Positions 43,101 through 51,579 of a stretch of 64,000 bases of DNA are shown piece by piece. The position numbers and the translations under genes are program-made. Numbering within the stretch: the stretch's first letter is position 1; each line of letters opens with the position of its first letter. This DNA comes from Paraburkholderia sacchari (GTDB lineage Bacteria > Pseudomonadota > Gammaproteobacteria > Burkholderiales > Burkholderiaceae), in the NCBI RefSeq assembly GCF_000785435.2, contig NZ_JTDB02000015.1, positions 1 to 64,000 on the forward strand. Direction: 5' to 3'. Under the pieces are notes generated by a model. That model was given only the letters and a program-made list of their open reading frames with translations. It had not been told where the DNA came from and did not search any database.

Positions 43101-43628
43101 GTGAATGCACGGTTTGACTATGACGGATCGATTCCAGCGATGCTTCGGTTACCCGATGGTGCAATGCATATGCAAGATCGTGGCGCGAGCATTTTTGTCA
43201 GCAGTCTAGAGTTGCTGACAAGGTTTCGCCTGTCGCCGATCGACCATGCATCGGCTGTAAGGCGATTCCAATGTGCCGCAGCGATCGAGTTAAATCCTTC
43301 GCTGGCCGATGTGATAGGGTTGTGGCTCGAAGATCGAAACCTTGAACCATTTGCTCTACTTGTTGAATCGCTATTGTTACCGGAGTACACGCGACGACGA
43401 AGGATAAACGATGAGCAGCATCGAATCGCGAAATCGGAAGCTACAGACCCGAGAACTGGCGAGGTACAACGGCCGCTACAGCAAAACGAAACGCGGCTAC
43501 GTGGTGAACGTACTGGAAAAGCGAGAAGGGCAGCGTGTGTTGGTGGAAGGGATCGGCCAGGATGGATGGCGAGGCCGGTTCTTAGTGAAGAGCGAGAATC
43601 TAGCACCGCTTGGACCGGAACTGTTTGA
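43101..43628 (+). CDS. Unknown protein with suspect C-terminal extension
   Basis: 175 residues from GTG 43101, weak ribosome site. Residues 1-100 look like a real helical protein (SIFVSSLELLTRFRLSPIDH, IELNPSLADVIGLWLEDRN). From about residue 103 the frame runs through the gene at 43411 and becomes Arg-rich and low in order, so the original stop may have been lost by a small indel. The +1 frame has a TAA at about 43406, exactly at the junction. Confidence 0.5.
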   Translation: MNARFDYDGSIPAMLRLPDGAMHMQDRGASIFVSSLELLTRFRLSPIDHASAVRRFQCAAAIELNPSLADVIGLWLEDRNLEPFALLVESLLLPEYTRRRRINDEQHRIAKSEATDPRTGEVQRPLQQNETRLRGERTGKARRAACVGGRDRPGWMARPVLSEERESSTAWTGTV

Positions 43629-43638
43629 CGACTTCTGA
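43411..43638 (+). CDS. 75-residue unknown protein
   Basis: ATG 43411 has AGGA seven bases upstream. Basic N-terminus (SIESRNRKLQTRELARYNGR) and a compact beta-like C-terminus (YVVNVLEKREGQRVLVEGIG, WRGRFLVKSENLAPLG). Its stop codon TGA lies within the 14-bp palindrome at 43633. No family recognised. Confidence 0.65.
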   Translation: MSSIESRNRKLQTRELARYNGRYSKTKRGYVVNVLEKREGQRVLVEGIGQDGWRGRFLVKSENLAPLGPELFDDF

Positions 43639-43646
43639 CGTTGGAA
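43633..43646. promoter_or_regulatory. 14-bp palindrome site 11 (TTCTGACGTTGGAA)
   Basis: Overlaps the stop of the 43411 gene and precedes the 200-bp leader of the giant helicase gene. Confidence 0.75.
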
Positions 43647-43839
43647 GTGATGGGTGCAGCGCCCGTACTTTTGGCACGCGTCATTTATTTATATTATTAT
43701 GTCGCGTATGTAGTACGGGGCTGGCGACCATGCTTTGGTTTGCCGGAAAAGGGTACAGGTCGCACCTGTGCCGCGATCTGACCTGTGTGCGCCACGGCGT
43801 AGCAGGCGGGCAATTTTCTGCATACGTTGGAAGGCCACA

Positions 43840-46800
43840 ATGAAGAGACGCGCCGATGAGGCCCAACTTGGTTTTGACTTTACTTTTAACGAAACGGTTG
43901 CCGCGATAACCCGCATCAACGAAGATGCTGCGGCAGACCCAATTGACGAACAGACTGGAGCACCAAATGCTGGAAGGCGAACTGAAACCCCTCGACATCG
44001 CGAAACGCGTCCTGAAGCCGGATACGATCTCTTCAGTGCGCCAGGGCCCGTATCATCTGCGGGCGTGGAAGATCCTCGACCGGTGGGCGCTGAACTCGCC
44101 GCAGCAACTCAAGGCGCTGGAGACGGAGGGCGAAGTGGTGTTGCTGGGCCGGTTGCTGGACCAGCAGACGTTGGAACACGAGGCATTGCTGGACGCGTCG
44201 GAGATGCTGACACAGGGCGTGAGCGAGTCGGAAATACTGGCGATGGCGAACATCCCGACCGAGCTGAGCTAGAACCGACCGTACCGCAGTCAGTTGCGCC
44301 GGCTGTAATCGAGAACGAGCCGGCGACCGACTACGTCATCAGCGATGCCGACAGACTTGGGGAAGGCGGCGCCAAAACAAAGTATCGGGACAATATCGCC
44401 GCGCTTCGACTGCTCGCGACCCTGCAAGATGAAGGCAGGGCGGCGACGCGCGACGAGCAAGCCGTCCTTGTGCGGTATGTCGGCTGGGGCGGCATACCGC
44501 AGGCGTTCGACCATCGCAACACGGAGTGGCGTGCTGAATTTGAAGAGCTTGCTGGGCTGCTGAGCAAGGACGACTACGAAGCCGCGCGCCGTTCGACGCA
44601 GGATGCACACTACACCGCACAGCCGGTCGTTGAAGCCGTGCACAGCGCGATGGTGCGCTTCGGGTTCGACGGCGGGCGTATTCTCGAACCTTCGATCGGC
44701 AGTGGCAATTTCGTTGGGCTGATGCCGGAAGCAATTCGAGAGCACTCGAAGGTGACTGGCGTGGAGCTGGACCCAGTCACGGCTCAGATCGCGCGGCATC
44801 TGTATCCCTCTGCATCGGTCATCAACAAGGGTTTTCAGGAAGTCACGATACCTGGCGGCTACTTCGACGCCGTCATTGGCAATCCTCCTTTTGGCAATCA
44901 GTCGGTCTACGATGCCAATCACCGCGACATCTCGCAGTTCTCGATTCACAACTATTTCATCGCGAAATCGCTTGAGAAGCTGCGCGACGGTGGTGTGTCT
45001 GCGTTCGTCGTCTCCAACTATTTCCTCGATGCGCGCGACTCGTCCGCTCGATCGCACATTGCTGATCGCGCTCATTTCCTCGGTGCGATCCGCCTTCCCA
45101 ATACGGCGTTCAAGAAGAACGCACTGACAGAGGTTACAACCGATATCGTCTTCTTCAAGAAGGCGAAGGACGGCGAAATTCCTGACCGCAGCTGGGTCGA
45201 TGTAGTCGACGTTCCTGATATCGCCGGCGGCGATGACATGCCGCTGAATCAGTACTACGTCGATCGGCCGGAAATGATGCTAGGGCATATGGAGCGCGCC
45301 GGCACGATGTATGCGGGCGGAACGCCTGCGCTGATTGCACCGGATGGGCAGGACCTTGCAGCAGATCTAACCGCGGCGATCATCCGATTGCCAGCGGGCG
45401 TCTATGTCGGTCGCGAGACAGAGCGCGTGATCGCAGATGCGATACAAGAGCCGATCGAAGTGCCCGAAACCGTGAAAATCGGCGCGTACTTCGTCACGGA
45501 GAAAGGCAAGGTTGCGCAGCGCCTTGACGATCTGCTCGATGTGCCTCAGGCAAAGCTTGTTACGGACAAGAACGACAAAGCCCTTGAGCGTATCAAAGGC
45601 ATGACGGATATCCGCAACGTTCTGCGTGACCTGATGCGTGCGGAGCGGCGTGACGATGCGCGCGAAGAAGACCTTGCGATGCTTCGTGGCAAGCTCAACG
45701 TCGTCTACGACGCGTTCGTGAAGCGAAACGGGCACGTCAACTCGCTCGTCAATCGGCAGGCGATGAGCGAAGACCCAGACTATCCGTTGCTCCAGTCGCT
45801 CGAACGAGACTATGACAAGGGCATCTCGAAAGATCTGGCGAAGAAAAACAACGTGGACCCGCGCGAGCCGAGCGCGGAGAAGGCCGCGATCTTCTCCAAG
45901 CGGGTGATGTCGCCGCGTCGTGAAGTCACGAAGGTGGAGAGCGCCAAAGACGCGCTGGTCGTGTCGATGAACGAGACAGGCGGCGTCGACCTCGACCTGA
46001 TGGTTCGTCTTTCGGGCCGCGACGAGGATGGGCTGCTGCGCGAGCTGCAAGGACTCGTCTTTCAAAATCCGGCATCGCAGCGCTGGGAGACTGCCGACCG
46101 TTACCTCACGGGCAACGTGAAGGAGAAGCTGAAGGTCGCAGAAACGGCAGCACTTGCTGACGCCCGGTACGCGGGCAACGTCGAAGCACTCAGGATCGTA
46201 CAGCCCCAGGACATCGAGCCGGTCGACATCTCGATCCAGCTGGGATCGACGTGGGTGCCCGATCGCGTGGTCAACGACTTCGTGACGCATCTGCTCGGCA
46301 ATGTGCATCGTAATGTCACCTACCAGGCGCCGCTCGGTAAGTGGATCGCAAAGGTGGGCGCTGGTGATCAGACGACGATGCGCGTGACGTGGGGTACGGA
46401 AGACGCGCCTGCGAACGAAATCGTTGAGTCGATCCTGACGAACAAGGCGATCGAGGTTCAGGACATCGTCGGCTATGACGAGTACAGGAACCCGATTCGC
46501 AAAACCAACGAAGCGAAGACTGCCGCCGCAAACCAGAAAGGCGACGAGATTCGTCAGGCGTTTCTGGACTGGGTATGGGAGGACAAGGATCGCCGTGAAA
46601 CACTCGCGCGCCTGTACAACGATCGTTTCAACACGAACGTCGCTCCGCGCTATGACGGTTCGCATCTGACGCTTCCCGGCGCATCGAGCGCGATCGAACT
46701 TCGCCCACATCAGAAGGATGCGATCTGGCGCGGCATTCAGGACGGGACCGAACTGTATGATCACGTTGTAGGTGCCGGCAAGACGTTCGCCTGTATCGCG

Positions 46801-49800
46801 ACGGCGATGGAAAGCAAGCGCATGGGCCTGACGAAAAAGGCCATGTTCGTCGTGCCGAACCATCTGCTGCTGCAATGGAAGGACGACATCTACAAACTGT
46901 ATCCCGACGCGAACGTTCTTATTGCCGAAAAATCCGACTTCCAGAAGGAAAATCGGGAGCGCCTGTTTGCGCGCATTGCGACTGGCGACTGGGATGCAGT
47001 GGTGGTCGGTCATTCGAGCTTCAAGAAGATCGGCATGCCGCCGCAGATGCTTAACGACATTCTGAACGAGCAGATTGACGACCTCACGGACGCAATCCTG
47101 TCGATGAAAGCAGAGAGGGGCGACCGTGTCACGATCAAGGAGATGGAAAAGGCTCGCGACAGGATGAAGGCAAAGCTGGAGCGCGCCGCGGAAACCGGCG
47201 CGAAGGATCGCGTTGTGACGTTTGACGAGCTGGGTATTGATGCGATGTTCGTTGACGAGGCCGACGAATTCAAGAACCTGTTTATCACGACATCGCTATC
47301 GCGCATCTCGGGCCTCGGAAACCTGCAGGGCTCCGACAAGGCGTTCGATCTGTTCGTCAAGGCCCGCTATATGCAAAAGCAGAATGATGGCCGTGGTGTG
47401 TACTTCGCAACTGGCACGCCAGTGGCCAATACGATCGCCGAGATCTACACGATGCAGCGTTACATGCAGTACGACGAGCTGAAGTCGCGCGGCATCCATC
47501 ACTTCGATGCGTGGGCCAGCACGTTCGGTCAGGTTGTCACGGGTTGGGAGCTGGATGCGACGGGCGTGAACTATCGCCTCAACTCACGCTTCTCGAAGTT
47601 CCAGAACGTGCCGGAGCTGACGAACCTGTATCGCTCGTTTGCGGACGTTATCACGAGGGAGGATCTGCAACGTCAGGCCGAAGAGCGCGGAACGCGCTTC
47701 CCTGTACCGAAGGTGAAGGGCGGAAAGCCAACCAATATCGTGGTGGAGCGCTCGCCGTTGCAGGCTCGATACATGGGCGAACAAACGCCTGTGCTCGATA
47801 GCGAAGGCAAGCCCGTGCGCCGTGCGGACGGTTCGACCATCACGAATTGGACGGAAGGCTCGATCATCCATCGCATGGAGAACCTGCCCAAAGACCCGAG
47901 CAAGGACAATCCGCTGAAGATCACGAACGACGCGCGCAAGGCCGGTCTGGACTTCCGCCTGATCGATCCTGACGCGCCTGACTTCGAGGGAAGCAAGACG
48001 AACGCCGCGATCGAAGAGATGGTGCGGATCTACCACCACTGGGACCACAAGCGCGGCACGCAGCTGGTTTTCTGTGACCTCTCGACGCCGAAGCTCGATC
48101 GTGGGGCGACTGCGAATCAGCCGGCTCCGGCGGATCGCGGCAGCGCAAATGATGAGCAGGATAGCCCTGGGACGGAAGAAGCTGAAGTGTCGATGGACGA
48201 GTTGCTTGCGGGCCGTGGAGCAGCGAAGTTCTCCGTCTACGACGACATCCGTGCGAAGCTGATCGCGCGTGGCATTCCCGCCGAAGAAATCCGCTTCATC
48301 CACGAGGCGAAGACGGACCTTCAGCGCGCCAAGCTTTTCGAGCAGGTGCGGCGCGGCGATGTCCGCTTCCTGCTCGGTTCGACCGCCAAGATGGGAGCCG
48401 GCACAAACGTCCAGACGCGCCTGGTCGCCGAGCATCATCTCGATGCGCCGTGGCGTCCGCGCGATCTGGAGCAGCGCGAGGGACGCATCGTGCGGCAGGG
48501 CAACGAACTGTACAAGGAAGACCCGGACGGGTTCGAGGTTGAGATCCTTCGCTACGCGACCAAGCAGACCTACGATTCGCGCATGTGGCAGACCATCGAA
48601 TACAAGGCTGGCGCGATCGAGCAGTTCAGACGCGGTGATGGTATCTCGCGCGTGATCGAGGACGTTGCCGGCGAAGCGGCGAACGCGGCTGAAATGAAGG
48701 CCGCGGCAACGGGCAACCCGCTCATTTTCATGCAAGTGCAGATGAGTTCCGATTTAAAGAAACTGGAAGCATTGCACTCGAACTACAAACGTAACCGTCA
48801 TGCGCTCGAATCGAGCGCTGATTGGTTGGCGAAGGGCGACGACCGGGCCGCTGCGCGCGTTAGCGCCTACGAGTCGGACATTGCGCTGCGTGATGCCAAC
48901 ACGACGGAAGAGTGGCAAATGAAGGTGGGCCAGAACACGTTCAACGCGTCGAGCAAGGACCATCTCATGGAGTCGGTCCTCAGTGGTATGCAACGCGCGA
49001 TTGAAGGGCGCGCGACGAATCGGGCCGACAAGCCTGCGGTCGTGAACATTGGCAAGTATCGGGGCTTTGTCGTCACCGCTACCGCCGACAACCGCCATGT
49101 CCAGTTCGCGATGAAAGGCTCCGAAATGTACGTCACGAGCAATCTCCGCTATTCGGTTGACGACAAATTCAGCGTCACCGGTTTCGTCCAGCGGATGGAT
49201 AACGTCCTGGAGGTTATCGAGGATGTGGTGGAACAGCAAAAGGAGCAGGCTGCTCGCGATCGCGCCGAGCTGGTGAAGGTGAAGGAGCAGCTTGGCAAGC
49301 CGTTCGCGCAGCAACGCGAACTCGAACTGCTCCGGAAGAACAATGCCGATGTCATGGTCGAGCTGCGCAAGATGCAGGACGATCCCGAGTACGTCTCCAC
49401 GTGGGAGCCTGCGACGATCGAATCGGTGCCGGCGCAGGACGGCGATCTCTTTGCGTCCGTCGATCCCCTGGCGTCGGAACGTGCCGCCCGAGAGGCCGCA
49501 TACAGCGCCGAAGTGCGCGAGTCGATCGACAAGGCCGCGGCAGATTACCTCGGTGGACGGCAGGAGCCGCATCGCTCTGACGAGTTTTTCAATCGCGGCC
49601 ACGACCGGCTTTTCGAGTGGGACGGTGGCAAGGAGGTACACGCCGGTCTGATCGAGCGCATCAAGTCCGATCGTGAGCTGGCGCTCGCCGTCGCGACAGC
49701 GCCCGGAAAGCGGTACGCATCTGCCGACATGCTGGATGCGGCGGAGTCGGTCGTGCAGATTGCGGCGGCTGCAAAGCAGCAGGCGAGTGCGGCGGGGCTC

Positions 49801-50028
49801 GCGCCGGAAATGCCGAACCGCGATACGGGCATGTATGCAGGCCGGATTGTCGCGCAGACGGAGCACTATCTTGTGCAGGATGCCGGTCACGGCAAGGCGC
49901 TGCTTCATCATCGCGGCGACGTGCTTCAGACGAATCCCGTGAGGGTCGGAGACAACATCCGGTTGAGCTACAAGGCTGGACATGCTCTGGCTCGCGTCAA
50001 TGATCCGAACACGTCTCTGACACGCTAA
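43840..50028 (+). CDS. Giant polyvalent protein: N6-adenine methylase, SNF2-like helicase, KfrB-like tail
   Basis: 2062 residues from ATG 43840 (GGAAGG five bases upstream). Methylase motif I LEPSIGSGNF near 282-291 and catalytic NPPFG near 347-351. Helicase motifs: VGAGKTF near 977, FVDEADEFKN near 1137-1146, FATGTPVANT, then GSTAKMGAGTNVQTR near 1517 and QREGRIVRQG near 1546. A coiled C-terminal region leads to a KfrB-like module from about 1998 (MYAGRIVAQTEHYLVQDAGH), ending NTSLTR. Such fusions are known from conjugative elements and phages and are thought to protect DNA entering a new host. Residues about 43-144 overlap a nested gene in another frame and are low-complexity Gly/Arg/Ala. 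Confidence 0.88.
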   Translation: MKRRADEAQLGFDFTFNETVAAITRINEDAAADPIDEQTGAPNAGRRTETPRHRETRPEAGYDLFSAPGPVSSAGVEDPRPVGAELAAATQGAGDGGRSGVAGPVAGPADVGTRGIAGRVGDADTGRERVGNTGDGEHPDRAELEPTVPQSVAPAVIENEPATDYVISDADRLGEGGAKTKYRDNIAALRLLATLQDEGRAATRDEQAVLVRYVGWGGIPQAFDHRNTEWRAEFEELAGLLSKDDYEAARRSTQDAHYTAQPVVEAVHSAMVRFGFDGGRILEPSIGSGNFVGLMPEAIREHSKVTGVELDPVTAQIARHLYPSASVINKGFQEVTIPGGYFDAVIGNPPFGNQSVYDANHRDISQFSIHNYFIAKSLEKLRDGGVSAFVVSNYFLDARDSSARSHIADRAHFLGAIRLPNTAFKKNALTEVTTDIVFFKKAKDGEIPDRSWVDVVDVPDIAGGDDMPLNQYYVDRPEMMLGHMERAGTMYAGGTPALIAPDGQDLAADLTAAIIRLPAGVYVGRETERVIADAIQEPIEVPETVKIGAYFVTEKGKVAQRLDDLLDVPQAKLVTDKNDKALERIKGMTDIRNVLRDLMRAERRDDAREEDLAMLRGKLNVVYDAFVKRNGHVNSLVNRQAMSEDPDYPLLQSLERDYDKGISKDLAKKNNVDPREPSAEKAAIFSKRVMSPRREVTKVESAKDALVVSMNETGGVDLDLMVRLSGRDEDGLLRELQGLVFQNPASQRWETADRYLTGNVKEKLKVAETAALADARYAGNVEALRIVQPQDIEPVDISIQLGSTWVPDRVVNDFVTHLLGNVHRNVTYQAPLGKWIAKVGAGDQTTMRVTWGTEDAPANEIVESILTNKAIEVQDIVGYDEYRNPIRKTNEAKTAAANQKGDEIRQAFLDWVWEDKDRRETLARLYNDRFNTNVAPRYDGSHLTLPGASSAIELRPHQKDAIWRGIQDGTELYDHVVGAGKTFACIATAMESKRMGLTKKAMFVVPNHLLLQWKDDIYKLYPDANVLIAEKSDFQKENRERLFARIATGDWDAVVVGHSSFKKIGMPPQMLNDILNEQIDDLTDAILSMKAERGDRVTIKEMEKARDRMKAKLERAAETGAKDRVVTFDELGIDAMFVDEADEFKNLFITTSLSRISGLGNLQGSDKAFDLFVKARYMQKQNDGRGVYFATGTPVANTIAEIYTMQRYMQYDELKSRGIHHFDAWASTFGQVVTGWELDATGVNYRLNSRFSKFQNVPELTNLYRSFADVITREDLQRQAEERGTRFPVPKVKGGKPTNIVVERSPLQARYMGEQTPVLDSEGKPVRRADGSTITNWTEGSIIHRMENLPKDPSKDNPLKITNDARKAGLDFRLIDPDAPDFEGSKTNAAIEEMVRIYHHWDHKRGTQLVFCDLSTPKLDRGATANQPAPADRGSANDEQDSPGTEEAEVSMDELLAGRGAAKFSVYDDIRAKLIARGIPAEEIRFIHEAKTDLQRAKLFEQVRRGDVRFLLGSTAKMGAGTNVQTRLVAEHHLDAPWRPRDLEQREGRIVRQGNELYKEDPDGFEVEILRYATKQTYDSRMWQTIEYKAGAIEQFRRGDGISRVIEDVAGEAANAAEMKAAATGNPLIFMQVQMSSDLKKLEALHSNYKRNRHALESSADWLAKGDDRAAARVSAYESDIALRDANTTEEWQMKVGQNTFNASSKDHLMESVLSGMQRAIEGRATNRADKPAVVNIGKYRGFVVTATADNRHVQFAMKGSEMYVTSNLRYSVDDKFSVTGFVQRMDNVLEVIEDVVEQQKEQAARDRAELVKVKEQLGKPFAQQRELELLRKNNADVMVELRKMQDDPEYVSTWEPATIESVPAQDGDLFASVDPLASERAAREAAYSAEVRESIDKAAADYLGGRQEPHRSDEFFNRGHDRLFEWDGGKEVHAGLIERIKSDRELALAVATAPGKRYASADMLDAAESVVQIAAAAKQQASAAGLAPEMPNRDTGMYAGRIVAQTEHYLVQDAGHGKALLHHRGDVLQTNPVRVGDNIRLSYKAGHALARVNDPNTSLTR
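43967..44272 (+). CDS. Nested out-of-frame gene within the methylase-helicase gene
   Basis: 101 residues in the +1 frame relative to the host gene, ATG 43967 with GGAG six bases upstream. By hand count about 84% of its third codon positions are G or C, against about 37% for the host frame over the same bases, so this frame carries the coding signal. The product looks folded and helical (LDIAKRVLKPDTISSVRQG, RAWKILDRWALNSPQQLKAL, GEVVLLGRLLDQQTLEHEAL). No family recognised. The host frame has no usable start downstream, so both frames are probably translated. Confidence 0.7.
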   Translation: MLEGELKPLDIAKRVLKPDTISSVRQGPYHLRAWKILDRWALNSPQQLKALETEGEVVLLGRLLDQQTLEHEALLDASEMLTQGVSESEILAMANIPTELS

Positions 50029-50029
50029 C

Positions 50030-50043
50030 TTCTGACGTTGGAA
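50030..50043. promoter_or_regulatory. 14-bp palindrome site 12 (TTCTGACGTTGGAA)
   Basis: Begins two bases after the helicase stop and abuts the terminator stem. Confidence 0.75.
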
Positions 50044-50070
50044 ATCGGGATGCGCAAGCGTCCCGATTTT
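50042..50070 (+). terminator. Terminator of the helicase gene
   Basis: Nine-bp stem AAATCGGGA/TCCCGATTT around a ten-base loop, ending TTTT. Confidence 0.8.
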
Positions 50071-50094
50071 CTTTCTTGACCCAACGAGGCTCGA

Positions 50095-50637
50095 ATGAAA
50101 ACACTCCTGTTGCGAATCGCCCTGGCCCTTGCGATGGCCGCGCCGGTCGTGCCGGCTTTCGCCGCGCCCGACATTCAGGTGGGGTTCTCGCCTGGTGGCA
50201 GCGCGGAGTCGCTCGTGTTGCACACGCTGGAATCTGCACGGCAGTCGATCAGACTGATTGGCTACTCGTTCACGTCGCCCGAAATCGTCCGGGCGCTAAT
50301 TGCCGCCAAGCGGCGTGGCGTCGATGTGGCGGTAGCCGTCGACTACAAGAGCAATCTTGAGGAAGACCGGTCAGGAAAGGGCCGTGCGGCGCTTGCTGCG
50401 CTAGTGAACGCGGGTATTCCAACGCGCGTCGTGCGCGCTTTCCAGATTTGCCACTCAAAATTCGCAGTTATCGATGGCCAAACTGTCGAGACGGGCAGCT
50501 ACAACTACACAACGTCGGCCGCGCGCTACAACGCCGAGAACGCGATCGTGATTACCGGGCAGTTAGACATCGTCCGGGCTTATCTGAACAACTGGCAGTA
50601 CATTTACTCGAAGGGCGAGGACTATCGGCCATATTGA
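50095..50637 (+). CDS. Exported phospholipase D-family nuclease (Nuc-like)
   Basis: 180 residues, signal peptide ending near AFAAPD. One HKD motif, HSKFAVID near 120-127, followed by TGSYNYTTSA, matches the plasmid-borne Nuc endonucleases (pKM101 type), which dimerise to form one active site in the periplasm. Stands alone between the helicase terminator and a regulated promoter. Many conjugative plasmids carry one; its precise role in transfer is unsettled. Confidence 0.88.
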   Translation: MKTLLLRIALALAMAAPVVPAFAAPDIQVGFSPGGSAESLVLHTLESARQSIRLIGYSFTSPEIVRALIAAKRRGVDVAVAVDYKSNLEEDRSGKGRAALAALVNAGIPTRVVRAFQICHSKFAVIDGQTVETGSYNYTTSAARYNAENAIVITGQLDIVRAYLNNWQYIYSKGEDYRPY

Positions 50638-50668
50638 AGATTTCCAGATTAGTGATATAGTTATATCA
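50634..50668 (+). promoter_or_regulatory. Promoter with perfect 16-bp operator
   Basis: TTGAAG (50634-50639) and TATAGT (50656-50661) are spaced 16 bp. The perfect-arm palindrome TGATATAGTTATATCA (50653-50668) sits over the -10. It drives the small genes beginning at 50725. Confidence 0.65.
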
Positions 50669-50674
50669 TGATAG

Positions 50675-50690
50675 CCCGCGAAAACGCGGG
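50675..50690. repeat. Leader hairpin CCCGCG-AAAA-CGCGGG
   Basis: Six-bp perfect stem in the leader of the 50725 gene. First of several GC hairpins placed before small genes in this region. Confidence 0.6.
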
Positions 50691-50724
50691 TTCTGGATCA
50701 ACCGTATCTTGTGAGGCCATCGTA

Positions 50725-50928
50725 ATGAAAAAAGACATTGCGCTCAGGGTTGTATGGCTCGCGCTCGGAGGATTGCTGCTCAAGGTCGCACTTTCCGCGT
50801 TCTATAGCGAACCGCTTTGGCAATTGATGGGCCGTTCGGCTGGGCTGCTCGTGGCGTTCCCGGCATTCCTTAGTCTCTGGTCGTTCGCTGAAGCCATGTG
50901 GACGAAGCGGGGGGCGTCACCGCGCTGA
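50725..50928 (+). CDS. 67-residue membrane protein
   Basis: ATG 50725 with GAGG eight bases upstream. Two hydrophobic segments (VVWLALGGLLLKVALSAF and SAGLLVAFPAFLSLWSFA) and a basic tail. No family recognised. The stop codon lies inside a hairpin that precedes the next gene. Confidence 0.65.
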   Translation: MKKDIALRVVWLALGGLLLKVALSAFYSEPLWQLMGRSAGLLVAFPAFLSLWSFAEAMWTKRGASPR

Positions 50929-50932
50929 CGCC
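50913..50932. repeat. Leader hairpin GGCGTCA-CCGCGC-TGACGCC
   Basis: Perfect 7-bp stem that includes the stop codon of the 50725 gene and ends 11 bases before the next ATG. It could couple or regulate translation. Confidence 0.6.
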
Positions 50933-50943
50933 AGGAACTGACC

Positions 50944-51213
50944 ATGTCCAAGCCACTGCGCGAGACGATGCCTGAAACGGCTGCGTGGGTCGATATGCTT
51001 CGCGATGCCTTCGGGTCCGAAACGATTCACGACGCTATCCGTCGTGGCGCCGGCGAGCCAACATTCTTTGCGATCGAGCGTGGACAGGAGATTGGCACTC
51101 GTTCCGACAGTGGCGAACCGTGGCGTCTCGAAGGTTTTGAAGACCGACATTTTTGTCGGTCCTGCGATGGTAGCTGTGTTGGAAATCTGACGGCGTGCGG
51201 TATTCGCAGGTAA
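50944..51213 (+). CDS. Small protein, possibly frameshifted at the 3' end
   Basis: 89 residues, RBS AGGAA. The first 50 residues (ETAAWVDMLRDAFGSETIHD, GEPTFFAIERGQEIGTR) have the look of a small protein widespread on plasmids of this group. The rest (CRSCDGSCVGN) is unlike it, so a frameshift near 51110 is possible. Function unknown. Confidence 0.5.
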   Translation: MSKPLRETMPETAAWVDMLRDAFGSETIHDAIRRGAGEPTFFAIERGQEIGTRSDSGEPWRLEGFEDRHFCRSCDGSCVGNLTACGIRR

Positions 51214-51274
51214 GGGACTCGCATAAAATCCTTCTGAAAGCATTTGAACAAGCGGTTGATGCCTCGGAAGGTTT

Positions 51275-51478
51275 ATGGACGAAGGAAGTCAACAGGCGTT
51301 TCTGCGCCATGCCATGAAGACACTGGGCATGACTTATGACGAGTTTGCGAGCCGGTTACACATCAGTCGGAAGACGCTCGAAAACTGGCTCGCGGGCAAC
51401 GGTTCCGGTAGCTTCAGGAAGATGCCCGACATGGCGCGGGCGTTTATCGAAGAGATTCTGAGGAACACGCATCGGTAA
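51275..51478 (+). CDS. Small helix-turn-helix protein
   Basis: 67 residues; ATG 51275 has GGAAGG five bases upstream. Residues 10-45 (RHAMKTLGMTYDEFASRLHI, SRKTLENWLAGNG) form a Cro/XRE-type helix-turn-helix that fills nearly the whole protein. Likely a local regulator. A weak 16-bp palindrome variant follows before the next gene. Confidence 0.65.
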   Translation: MDEGSQQAFLRHAMKTLGMTYDEFASRLHISRKTLENWLAGNGSGSFRKMPDMARAFIEEILRNTHR

Positions 51479-51520
51479 CGCTCGGCAAGCAACTCGCGCG
51501 GCAGGTTGCAAGGACAGATG

Positions 51521-51536
51521 AGATTTAAAAAAATCA
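51521..51536. promoter_or_regulatory. Weak 16-bp palindrome variant (AGATTTAAAAAAATCA)
   Basis: Nine of twelve arm positions match the TGATAT family; lies 44 bases before the DUF1173 gene. Confidence 0.4.
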
Positions 51537-51579
51537 GTCAGCGCACAAGGGTGCCCGACTTAGCTAAGGAGTGTCAATC

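Noticed and set aside
43823..43831. Half-site ACGTTGGAA at the helicase ribosome site, and another near 44168
   Set aside because: Only one half of the palindrome is present, so neither was counted as a site.
45367..47013. 548-residue open frame on the minus strand
   Set aside because: It lies wholly inside the methylase-helicase gene, is Arg/His/Leu-rich without domain structure, and has no ribosome site. It is an antisense shadow.
48754..50223. 489-residue open frame on the minus strand
   Set aside because: Antisense shadow of the helicase 3' end and the nuclease gene; no recognisable motif.
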